Assembly: GCF_028281305.1 (NCBI RefSeq)
Contig: NZ_JANQKD010000129.1
Coordinates: 1-42,911, forward strand
Direction of reading: 5' to 3'
From: Pelagibius sp.
Lineage (GTDB): Bacteria > Pseudomonadota > Alphaproteobacteria > Kiloniellales > Kiloniellaceae
Length of the DNA: 42,911 nt
The position numbers and the translations under genes were made by a program. Positions within the stretch are counted from its first letter, which is position 1, and each line of letters starts with the position of its first letter. The notes below the pieces were generated by a model. That model was not told the DNA's origin and did not search any database. It saw nothing but the letters and a program-made list of their open reading frames with translations. Below, one piece after another: positions 11,035-18,595 of this stretch.

Positions 11035-12411
11035 TCAGTCAACCAGACCCTCGGCCCAGGACTTCTGCTCGACCACCGCCTGGTCAGGCGCGGAAACACC
11101 CAGTGTATCCAGCAGGATGCCGCCGACGCCCAGGACGCGGTAAGACGCGAGCTGCTCGTTGGTCTGAGCGGTGACCAGCTGGCCTTCCGAAACGAACAGT
11201 TCGTTCTCCGCGTCCAGCACGTCCAGCAGGGTCCGCTGAGCGACCTCGAACTGCTGCTCGTAGGCATCCAGGGTGGAGCGGTTGAAGTCACGGGCCGTTT
11301 CCAGCGCTTCGATGCTGTCGCGGGCCGCCTCAAGAGCGAACCAGGAGGTGCGCATTTCCTGCTGCGATTCCAGCACCGACTGGAAACGGCGGTTCTTGCT
11401 CTCCGTCAGGCGGAACAGAGCCTCTTGACGGGCCGCCCGGTCGATGCCGCCGCGGAAGAGGTTCCACCGCACCCGCACCATGACCTGGTTGTTGAACTCG
11501 TAGGTGTCCAGCGCCGAGGTTCCGTCGTTGTACTCGGACTGCGCCTCCAGCGTGATGGCCGGATAGAACGGCACTTCGGACAGCTCGACCTCGGCTTCTG
11601 CCGTGCGCACATCCGCCTCGAAGATCTTGGTGGTGTTGTTGTTGCGCACGGCCAGCTGGACCGCATCATCCAGATCAGCGGGCAAGGAGCCGGCCGGGAA
11701 TTCCGGATAGGTGAGATCGTTGCCCGGGAAAGACCCGATGATGCGGGTGAAGATCGCCTCGGAATCCCGCAGGTCGTTCAGGGTTTCGATCAGGGTGTTG
11801 TCCGCCCGGGCGGTACGCGCCTCGGTTTGGGCAACGTCTGCCTCGCTGCCGCCACCGCCGCGCAACCGCTCCTGCTGAGCGGCCAGCACCTGCTGGTGAT
11901 AGGCAACGTTGTCTTCGGCCAGCTTTACCAGGTCGCGCTGGCGCAGCACTTCGAGGTATGCGCCGATCGCGTCAAGGGCCAGAACTGCGGAGTTTTCGTA
12001 AACCCGATTGGCCGCGGACTCGACTCGCGCCTGCTCGCGCTCGACCGTCGCGCCGGCCTCGAAGCCGTCGAACAGCCGCTGCTGCAGCGTAAGCGACGTC
12101 TCCTGACGACGCGTCGTCTCGGTGCCGCCGTTGTTGTTGGCGCGAGACGTAGAGTCGTCGAAATTCTCAATACCGATGCCGGCGGCAAGATCGATCTGCG
12201 GCAAATACAGGCCACGGGCCTGACGCAGTTCCTGATCGACTGCCTCACGGTTGCTGGCGACAACGCCGATATCCGGATTGGTGGCGATCGCCTGCTCTAC
12301 GGCTTCCGTGAGCGACATGGCATGTGCCGACATCGCCAACGGGAATGCCATGGCGCCACCCAAGAGTGCCGCCTTAAAACTTGTCAAACTCACACTGCGA
12401 GACCAGCGCAT
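11035..12411 (-). CDS. TolC-family outer membrane channel of the type I secretion system (LapE-like)
   Basis: This is an outer membrane efflux protein of about 458 residues. A signal peptide (about residues 1-31, ending AMSAHA) is followed by the TolC-type start SLTEAVEQAIATNPDIGV, and the long helical repeats contain QARGLYLPQIDLAAG and, later, RTLLDVLDAENELFVSEGQLVTA. It would supply the trans-periplasmic exit duct for the ABC/HlyD pair at 13362-17537. Two starts are possible. The ATG at 12441 is preceded by GGGGGAGAGG, and the ATG at 12411 is preceded by GGGGGAAG. I chose 12411 because it gives a normal-length signal peptide. It is transcribed away from the ABC gene across a ~0.9-kb intergenic region. 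Confidence 0.92.
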   Translation of the reverse strand: MRWSRSVSLTSFKAALLGGAMAFPLAMSAHAMSLTEAVEQAIATNPDIGVVASNREAVDQELRQARGLYLPQIDLAAGIGIENFDDSTSRANNNGGTETTRRQETSLTLQQRLFDGFEAGATVEREQARVESAANRVYENSAVLALDAIGAYLEVLRQRDLVKLAEDNVAYHQQVLAAQQERLRGGGGSEADVAQTEARTARADNTLIETLNDLRDSEAIFTRIIGSFPGNDLTYPEFPAGSLPADLDDAVQLAVRNNNTTKIFEADVRTAEAEVELSEVPFYPAITLEAQSEYNDGTSALDTYEFNNQVMVRVRWNLFRGGIDRAARQEALFRLTESKNRRFQSVLESQQEMRTSWFALEAARDSIEALETARDFNRSTLDAYEQQFEVAQRTLLDVLDAENELFVSEGQLVTAQTNEQLASYRVLGVGGILLDTLGVSAPDQAVVEQKSWAEGLVD

Positions 12412-12441
12412 GCTAGCTTCCCCCGACTTAAAACCTTGCAT

Positions 12442-13361
12442 CTAATACCTCTCCCCCGTGTCGGACCTCACCGTCCGGAGATGGACGAAAGGCAAACAAT
12501 TCTCGAAATATTCGCGACTTGTAACCTGTTTCCAGTTTGACTGTCAACGAGCGCACTCAAGCCGAAACAGGGTTAATCAGCGATTGATCGTCTGATCTGC
12601 CACACTGTGACAAATTAACCACAACCGAGCTCTCGTGTCACTACCGTAAGTTCTCAGGATTAAAACCCAAGCAACTGGCATCAGGTACAAATCTGGCCGC
12701 GAGGATGGGAAACACCGCCGCAGCCAATCTTCTGGCTAGCGCATAAGACCCTCCGGCGGATTCTGTCAATCGCCACGGTCACCCCGGACCGCGTCTCAGA
12801 AGAGGTAGCCGGCTGGTGAAGACCCTCTCAAACCGCCGTGCGGCCTCCCGTTTGTGGCGCGCGCGACCGTATCTTTGAACCGAAGGTTTAATAAATGCGA
12901 CAAGTCTTGCGTAACGAGACCGAAATACTGCCTGCAAAGCGGCCTGCACGGAGCGCATTACTGGTGAATACTGTGGCATTTCGCACAGTCGGGCGCGCAG
13001 ACGGGACCATAGGGTTTCCAGGCGTCCCGGCCCGCAGAAGCGGGGGAACAACGGAACCCCGGACACAGGGCCGAGCAGAGTGTCACAAATACGCTCGAGT
13101 CAAACCGCTGGCCCTCCGGGCAAAGTATGCTATTAACCCTTTGCGAATGAAGCGAAGATAGATTTTCCGGCAGTTTCCAGGCGTCCTGAACCCAAACTCT
13201 TTGCGAATTCGTAACAACTATAGTGAAGCCTTGGCATTGATCGTTCTTGCACTGGGAACAGTGGGCTGGCGTGCCGTTCTGTCCAATTGCGCACCGCCCC
13301 AACGTCAGTATGCCAAAGTGCCGGATCGGACATGAGTTGACGGGGGAACAGTAGGCACAAC
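12442..13361. promoter_or_regulatory. Long divergent intergenic region between the tolC-like and ABC exporter genes
   Basis: No convincing gene is seen in about 920 bp. Short open frames on both strands lack family features. The stretch is AT-richer than its surroundings near 12540-12680 and 13130-13260, and should hold the promoters of both transcription units. A direct repeat CTTTGCGAAT occurs at 13139-13148 and 13199-13208 (60 bp apart), each beside AT-rich sequence, and could be an operator. No sigma-70 promoter could be assigned with confidence. Confidence 0.45.
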
Positions 13362-16019
13362 ATGGCCGCCCGCGATGACACGATGGCGAAGCGAACGCCT
13401 CCCGTCACCGGACTGAAGTCCGGCAAGGGCAAAGATACCAAGGCCGCGGATGTTCACCGGCCGGATCCGGACCTGACCTTCGGGCGCGGCAAGCCGGCCC
13501 CAGAGCCGGACCTGAAAACCGGTGTCGGGCCCAGCGAGGGCGCAAACGCGGCCAGCGAGCCGGACCTGAAGCTGCCGCCGGCGCGGTTTGAGGATGAGCC
13601 GGCGACGTCAGCGCAGGAATCCGCCGTCCCGTCCCGGTCCGACGGTGACGGTGACGGCGACGGCAAGAGTTCAGATAAGGGTGTGCGATCCGACCATGGA
13701 TCTGCCAAGAGCAAGGATACAGCCGACGTGAGTGAGGCATTTGATACCGAACGCAAGGGACCCGAGGGCGAGAGTCTCGCCGAGTCCGAAGCGGCGGCAA
13801 GCGAGGATTCCAAGGGTGCCGGCCTCGGCGTGACCTTGCGCGCGAAGGATGTGATCGAAGACGCATCCGACAAGGACTGGACGATTGCAGCGTCCTCGGT
13901 CGATTTTGAGGACCCTCTGGTCCGCTCGCTCTCTCTTCTGGCAGGGCTGCTTCAGCGCCCGATCTCCGTCGAAGCGCTGAAGGCCGGCCTGCCCCATGCC
14001 CAAGAGGCCTTCACGCCTGAGCTGGCGGTCCGCGCAGCCGAACGGGCGGGCCTCTCCGCCAGGGTGGTGCGGCGCCCTCAGCTATCGAAGATCCTGCCGG
14101 TCACCCTGCCCTGCATTCTCCTGCTGAAGGGCGGCAACTGCTGTGTGCTGAACGAGCTGGCCAACGGCCAGGCTGATGTCCTGCTGCCGGAAGCCGGCGG
14201 CACCTCCAAATCGCTGGACGTGCAGGCACTGCAGGAGCAGTTCACCGGCTATGCCATCTTCGCCCGCACCGAGGCGCGTTTCGACGATCGTGCGCCCGAG
14301 CGCAAGCTTGCGGAGCCGCGGGCCTGGTTCTGGGGCACCCTGGCCCAGTTCTGGCCAATCTACAGCCACGTCGTTCTGGCCTCGCTGCTGATCAACTGCT
14401 TCGCCATCGCCAGCCCGCTCTTCATTATGAATGTCTACGACCGCGTGGTGCCCAACCAGGCGATCGAGACGCTCTGGGTCCTGGCCATCGGTGTGCTGAC
14501 GGTCTTCGGCTTCGAGTTCGTGATGCGCAACCTGCGCACCTATTTCGTCGACATCGCCGGCAAGAACGCGGATGTGATCATCGCCAGCCGGCTGCTCGAG
14601 CAGCTCATGTCCACCCGTCTCGATGCCAAGCCCGCCTCGACCGGGGCCATGGCCAACAACCTGCGGGAATTCGAGTCGCTGCGCGAGTTCTTCACTTCGG
14701 GCACCCTCGTGGCCCTCGTCGACCTGCCCTTCATCTTCCTGTTCATTGGCGTTATCTACATCGTCGCCGGCCCGGTCGCTTTCGTGCCGCTGGCCATGGT
14801 GCCGCTGGTGATCTGCGTCGGCTGGTTCCTGCAGTATCCCCTGCGCAGCCTGATGGAAAAGGGACAGCGCGAGGCGAGCCAGAAGCACGCTCTTCTGGTG
14901 GAGACCATCGACGGTCTGGAGACCATCAAGGCCACCGCCGCCGAAGGCCGGGTCCAGCGCTCCTGGGAACGTTTCGTCGGCCTCTCGGCCGAGTCCTCGG
15001 GCAAGGCCCGGTTCATCTCCGGGTTTGCAACCACCTTCGCACAGATCGCCATTCAGATGTCCACGGTGATCGTCATCGTCTTCGGCGTCTACCAGATCGC
15101 CGAGGGCAACATCACCATGGGCGCCCTGATTGCCGCCACGATCCTGACCGGCCGCGCATTGGCGCCGCTGGGGGCGGTGGCGGCCATGCTGACCCGCCTG
15201 CAGCAGTCCCGCGTCGCGCTGAAGTCGCTGGACGAGCTGATGAAGGCGCCGGTGGAGCGGTCCCAGAACAAGCGCTTCCTGCACCGGCCGCGCCTCAGCG
15301 GCCAGGTCGAGTTCAAGCAGGTCACCTTCAGCTATCCGGGCCAGGAGACCAAGGCGCTCGACAACCTCACCTTCAAGATCAAGCCCGGCGAAAGAGTGGG
15401 CATGCTGGGGCGCATCGGTTCGGGCAAGAGCACGGTGTCGCGCATGATGGTGGGCCTCTACGAGCCGATGGAGGGCGCCGTCCTGATGGACGGTACCGAC
15501 ATCCGGCAGGTCGACCCGGCCGACCTGCGCCGCAACATCGGCTACGTTTCGCAGGATAACTATCTGTTCTTCGGCTCGGTGCGCGACAACATCTGCTTCG
15601 GCGCGCCCCACGTGGACGACGAGACCATTCTGCGCGCTGCCGAAGTGGCCGGGGTCAGCGATTTCCTGCGGACCCACCCGCTGGGCTTCGACCTGCCGGT
15701 TGGCGAGCGCGGCATGGCCCTCTCAGGCGGCCAGCGCCAGTCTGTCGCCATCGCCCGCTCCATGCTTCTGGACCCGCCGATCATCCTGCTGGATGAGCCG
15801 ACCAGCCATATGGACAACTCCTCCGAGGCCGCTTTCAAACGGCGCCTCGAAAGCATGCTGCCTGGTAAGACTCTTTTCCTGGTGACACACCGCAGTTCCC
15901 TGCTAACGCTGGTCGACCGCTTGCTGATCATCGACAACGGCAAGATCGTGGCCGACGGCCCGAAGGACGAGGTTCTGAAGGCGCTGCGCCAGGGCCAGAT
16001 CCGGGCCAGCAGCACCTGA
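13362..16019 (+). CDS. Type I secretion ABC transporter, permease/ATPase (LapB-like)
   Basis: This is an 885-residue exporter. Residues 1 to ~165 are an unusual disordered, charged extension. About 170-320 is a C39-like domain without the catalytic Cys, as in LapB/HlyB-type transporters that do not process a leader peptide. About 330-600 is the six-helix membrane domain (IYSHVVLASLLINCFAI and others). About 645-880 is the ATPase, with Walker A GRIGSGKST (about 683-691), signature LSGGQRQSVAIARS (about 787) and Walker B IILLDEPTSHMD (about 807-818). It should power export of the RTX proteins at 28122-42911 together with the HlyD-like and TolC-like partners. The ATG at 13362 is the first in frame; a second ATG at 13383 is possible. 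The HlyD-like gene follows after 183 bp. Confidence 0.94.
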   Translation: MAARDDTMAKRTPPVTGLKSGKGKDTKAADVHRPDPDLTFGRGKPAPEPDLKTGVGPSEGANAASEPDLKLPPARFEDEPATSAQESAVPSRSDGDGDGDGKSSDKGVRSDHGSAKSKDTADVSEAFDTERKGPEGESLAESEAAASEDSKGAGLGVTLRAKDVIEDASDKDWTIAASSVDFEDPLVRSLSLLAGLLQRPISVEALKAGLPHAQEAFTPELAVRAAERAGLSARVVRRPQLSKILPVTLPCILLLKGGNCCVLNELANGQADVLLPEAGGTSKSLDVQALQEQFTGYAIFARTEARFDDRAPERKLAEPRAWFWGTLAQFWPIYSHVVLASLLINCFAIASPLFIMNVYDRVVPNQAIETLWVLAIGVLTVFGFEFVMRNLRTYFVDIAGKNADVIIASRLLEQLMSTRLDAKPASTGAMANNLREFESLREFFTSGTLVALVDLPFIFLFIGVIYIVAGPVAFVPLAMVPLVICVGWFLQYPLRSLMEKGQREASQKHALLVETIDGLETIKATAAEGRVQRSWERFVGLSAESSGKARFISGFATTFAQIAIQMSTVIVIVFGVYQIAEGNITMGALIAATILTGRALAPLGAVAAMLTRLQQSRVALKSLDELMKAPVERSQNKRFLHRPRLSGQVEFKQVTFSYPGQETKALDNLTFKIKPGERVGMLGRIGSGKSTVSRMMVGLYEPMEGAVLMDGTDIRQVDPADLRRNIGYVSQDNYLFFGSVRDNICFGAPHVDDETILRAAEVAGVSDFLRTHPLGFDLPVGERGMALSGGQRQSVAIARSMLLDPPIILLDEPTSHMDNSSEAAFKRRLESMLPGKTLFLVTHRSSLLTLVDRLLIIDNGKIVADGPKDEVLKALRQGQIRASST

Positions 16020-16041
16020 GCGGGAGCATTGCTCAGGCGGG

Positions 16042-16101
16042 CCGGCCCAGATACCGGCCCAGATCCCGGCCCAGATCCCGGCCCAGATCCCGGCCCAGAT
16101 C
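16042..16101. repeat. Five tandem 12-bp repeats between the ABC and HlyD genes
   Basis: The unit CCGGCCCAGATC occurs five times head to tail; the first copy ends in A instead of C. It lies in the untranslated gap just after the ABC stop codon. A multiple of three with almost identical copies suggests slippage. No protein-coding role is supported. Confidence 0.9.
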
Positions 16102-16202
16102 AATGACAAGGCAGCGGAACTGGGCCAAGCTGTAGAATTCCACCGCCCCCGCTCGCACAGTCGACGGCGCGGCAGGAGCGGGAAACGAAGGACTGAGTGG
16201 AT

Positions 16203-17537
16203 ATGAGCTCACAAGGCGTTTTCGATCGTGACGATCTCGACTTTATGCCGGAGGTCCATGCTGCTACGCGGCACCGTGGGCGGCGCTTCGCCTACATCCT
16301 GACGATCATCTCGGTCATCTTCTTTATCGTCATGGGAGTTTGGGCCCACTACGCGGTCCTGGACGAAGTGACCCGCGGCGAAGGCACCATCATCCCCTCC
16401 TCCAAGACCCAGGTCATTCAGAACCTGGAAGGCGGCATCCTCTCCGAGATCCTGGTCCGCGAAGGCGACATTGTCGAGGCCGGCGACGTCCTGGTGCGGA
16501 TCGAGAACACCATCGCCACGGCAAATCTGGAAGACGCCCGCTCCCAATACCTCAGCCTGCAGGCCACCGAGGCCCGCCTGATCGCGGAACTGGAAGAGAA
16601 AGAGGCCGTCGACTTCCCGCCGTCGGTGAACGAAGAGGCCCCCATCGTGGTCGCTGACCAGCAGCGCCTCTTCAACGCCCGCAAGCGCCAACTCGCCGCC
16701 CAGGTTTCGGTGCTTGAATCCCAGGCCAGCCAGCGCAAGCAGGAAGTCGCGGAAATGGGCAGCCGCCGCCGCCAGCTGGAGCAAAGCCTGCGTCTGGCAC
16801 GCGAAGAACAGGCGATCACGGCACCGCTCGTGCAGAAAGGCATTATGCCCCGCATCGAGCTGATCCGCATCGACCGCCAGGTCGCGGACCTGGAGGGCGA
16901 GATCCGCACCATCCGCACCGCCATCCCCCGCCTGCAGTCGGCCCAGAAAGAGGCCGAGCAGCGCATCGACGAGATGGTCCTGACAACGCGGACCGAAACC
17001 TCTGACGAGCTGAATCGGATCCGCGCCGAGTTGAAGTCGATCTCCCAGTCGCTCTTCGCCGGCCAGGACCGGGTCACGCGCACCGCGGTGCGCTCGCGGG
17101 TGCGCGGGACAGTGAAGAACCTGAAGCGCACGACCGTCGGCGGCGTCATCCAGCCGGGCGAAGACATCATGGAGATCGTGCCTCTGGACGATACGCTTCT
17201 GGTGGAAGCCCAGGTGCGGCCGGCCGACATTGCGTTTCTGCGCCCCGGCCAGGAATCCATCATCAAGGTCTCGGCCTACGACTTTTCCGTCTACGGCGGA
17301 CTGACGGCCAACCTGGAACGCATCTCCGCCGACACCATCAAGGACGAGCAGGGCGAGAGCTTCTACCGCGTCTACCTGCGCACCCAGGAGAGCCATCTGG
17401 AACGCAACGGTGAAACCTTGCCGATCATTCCCGGCATGACCGTGACGGCGGAGATCCTGACCGGCGAGAAGTCGGTCCTGGATTACCTGCTGAAGCCCAT
17501 CCTCAAGGCGCAGGGCTCGGCGCTGCGCGAGCGCTAA
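16203..17537 (+). CDS. HlyD-family periplasmic adaptor of the type I secretion system (LapC-like)
   Basis: This is a membrane fusion protein of about 444 residues. A short cytoplasmic N-terminus and one transmembrane helix (about residues 28-48, FAYILTIISVIFFIVMGVWAH) are followed by a lipoyl half-motif (QVIQNLEGGILSEILVREGD), a long coiled coil (about 105-285), the second lipoyl half and a beta-barrel. The C-terminus has the family's MTVTAEILTGEKSVLDYLLKPI. It bridges the ABC exporter and the TolC-like channel. GAAGGA at 16187-16192 is 10 bases from the ATG at 16203 and only 4 from an in-frame GTG at 16197. I prefer the ATG. Confidence 0.94.
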   Translation: MSSQGVFDRDDLDFMPEVHAATRHRGRRFAYILTIISVIFFIVMGVWAHYAVLDEVTRGEGTIIPSSKTQVIQNLEGGILSEILVREGDIVEAGDVLVRIENTIATANLEDARSQYLSLQATEARLIAELEEKEAVDFPPSVNEEAPIVVADQQRLFNARKRQLAAQVSVLESQASQRKQEVAEMGSRRRQLEQSLRLAREEQAITAPLVQKGIMPRIELIRIDRQVADLEGEIRTIRTAIPRLQSAQKEAEQRIDEMVLTTRTETSDELNRIRAELKSISQSLFAGQDRVTRTAVRSRVRGTVKNLKRTTVGGVIQPGEDIMEIVPLDDTLLVEAQVRPADIAFLRPGQESIIKVSAYDFSVYGGLTANLERISADTIKDEQGESFYRVYLRTQESHLERNGETLPIIPGMTVTAEILTGEKSVLDYLLKPILKAQGSALRER

Positions 17538-17570
17538 AACAGCCCGCACCGCGGTGCGGATACCGGCGCA

Positions 17571-17602
17571 GCGCCGTCACCAACCCGGTGGCGGCGCTTT
17601 TT
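17571..17602 (+). terminator. Rho-independent terminator after the HlyD gene
   Basis: An 11-bp stem (GCGCCGTCACC with GGTGGCGGCGC, one G-T wobble) and a 5-nt loop are followed by TTTTT. It lies 33 bp after the adaptor stop codon and suggests that the lapG-like gene is transcribed from its own promoter in the following ~230 bp. Confidence 0.8.
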
Positions 17603-17832
17603 GCTGCATTTACCATCCCGCCCGGCCGGATAGCGTGCATTTGAGGCAAAAACGCCGGAAATGCGCCTCACCCGGCCGTGAGCCGCGTAAACCATCTTTC
17701 GAAAACTTCCCTTAAGTCAAAGCAGCGATCCTCACAGGGCAAGGCTTTGAAGCGGCTTCAAAGCCCACGAGATCCGTGTCTCTGCGCGACCCGTGCATCT
17801 GCACCGCTCAGAGATCCTGAGGGAGCCTGCAG

Positions 17833-18561
17833 TTGGATCGCCGTGCCTTTCTTCGCTCGTCCGCGCTCATGCTCGGCACCGCCCTTGGCGGCGCCGTGAT
17901 CGAGGCTGTGGCGAAGCCGGCGGCGGCTCAGTCCCTGGGCGACTTTCTCAAGTCCAGCCGCAACGTCGGCAAAGGCCTTTTCGGCTCCACGGAGATCTCC
18001 TCGGCCAGCCTCAAGGCTCTGCCGCAATGGGCCCGGGTGCTCTCGAAAATGGAGCAGGAACGCGGCAGCTTTCATGCCTGCCTGAACGACCCCGCCGCCT
18101 GCAGCACCGCCGGTCTGAAATCCTGGCGCGAGGTCGCCACGGCCGCCAAGGGCCAGCCGCGCCTGGAGATGCTCAAAACGGTCAATCAGTACTTCAACCG
18201 CTGGCCCTACAAGATCGACCAGGAGCTCTATGGCGTCAGCGAGTTCTGGGCCAGCCCCAAGGAGTTCATGAAGCGATCCGGGGATTGCGAGGACTACTCC
18301 ATCGCCAAGTTCTTCGTTCTGAGGGATCTCGGCCTTGCCAACGAGGAGATGCGGGTGGTCATCCTGATGGACCGGATCCGGCGCATCGGCCACGCGGTCC
18401 TGGCGGTCTACGAGCCCAACGGGGACATCCTGGTCCTGGACAGCCTCAGCGACCTGATCTTCTCCCACAAGAAGTACCGGCACTACCTGCCCCAATACTC
18501 CATGAACGAGACCACACGCTGGGCGCACTTTTACGACAAGAAGCGCACCGCCTCTTTGTAA
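17833..18561 (+). CDS. lapG: LapG-like transglutaminase-like cysteine protease
   Basis: This is a 242-residue BTLCP-family protease (bacterial transglutaminase-like cysteine proteinase). A secretion signal of about 34 residues contains a Tat-like RRAFLR motif and ends near AAAQS. The catalytic triad is visible as Cys152 in GDCEDYS, His187 in IGHAVLAV and Asp203 in LVLDSLSD. The Asp-Cys-Glu around the nucleophile is the arrangement that binds Ca2+ in characterised LapG. LapG cleaves LapA-type adhesins in the periplasm near a double alanine, releasing them from the outer membrane. The start is a TTG with GAGGGAG 8 bases upstream. The sensor gene follows after 34 bp, probably in the same operon. 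The family is certain; the substrates are inferred. Confidence 0.9.
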   Translation: MDRRAFLRSSALMLGTALGGAVIEAVAKPAAAQSLGDFLKSSRNVGKGLFGSTEISSASLKALPQWARVLSKMEQERGSFHACLNDPAACSTAGLKSWREVATAAKGQPRLEMLKTVNQYFNRWPYKIDQELYGVSEFWASPKEFMKRSGDCEDYSIAKFFVLRDLGLANEEMRVVILMDRIRRIGHAVLAVYEPNGDILVLDSLSDLIFSHKKYRHYLPQYSMNETTRWAHFYDKKRTASL

Positions 18562-18595
18562 ATATTCGTTAATTCCTCTATGAGATAAGCCGTTT

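Noticed and set aside
12779..13441. Short open frames on both strands in the tolC-ABC intergenic region
   Set aside because: They lack ribosome sites, conserved motifs and coding-like composition. I treat the region as regulatory.
14082..15677. 531-residue minus-strand open frame
   Set aside because: It is the antisense shadow of the ABC exporter.
16042..16101. Tandem repeat as a short coding sequence (GIWA repeats on the minus strand)
   Set aside because: The frame overlaps the end of the ABC gene, has no supported start and encodes only the repeat.
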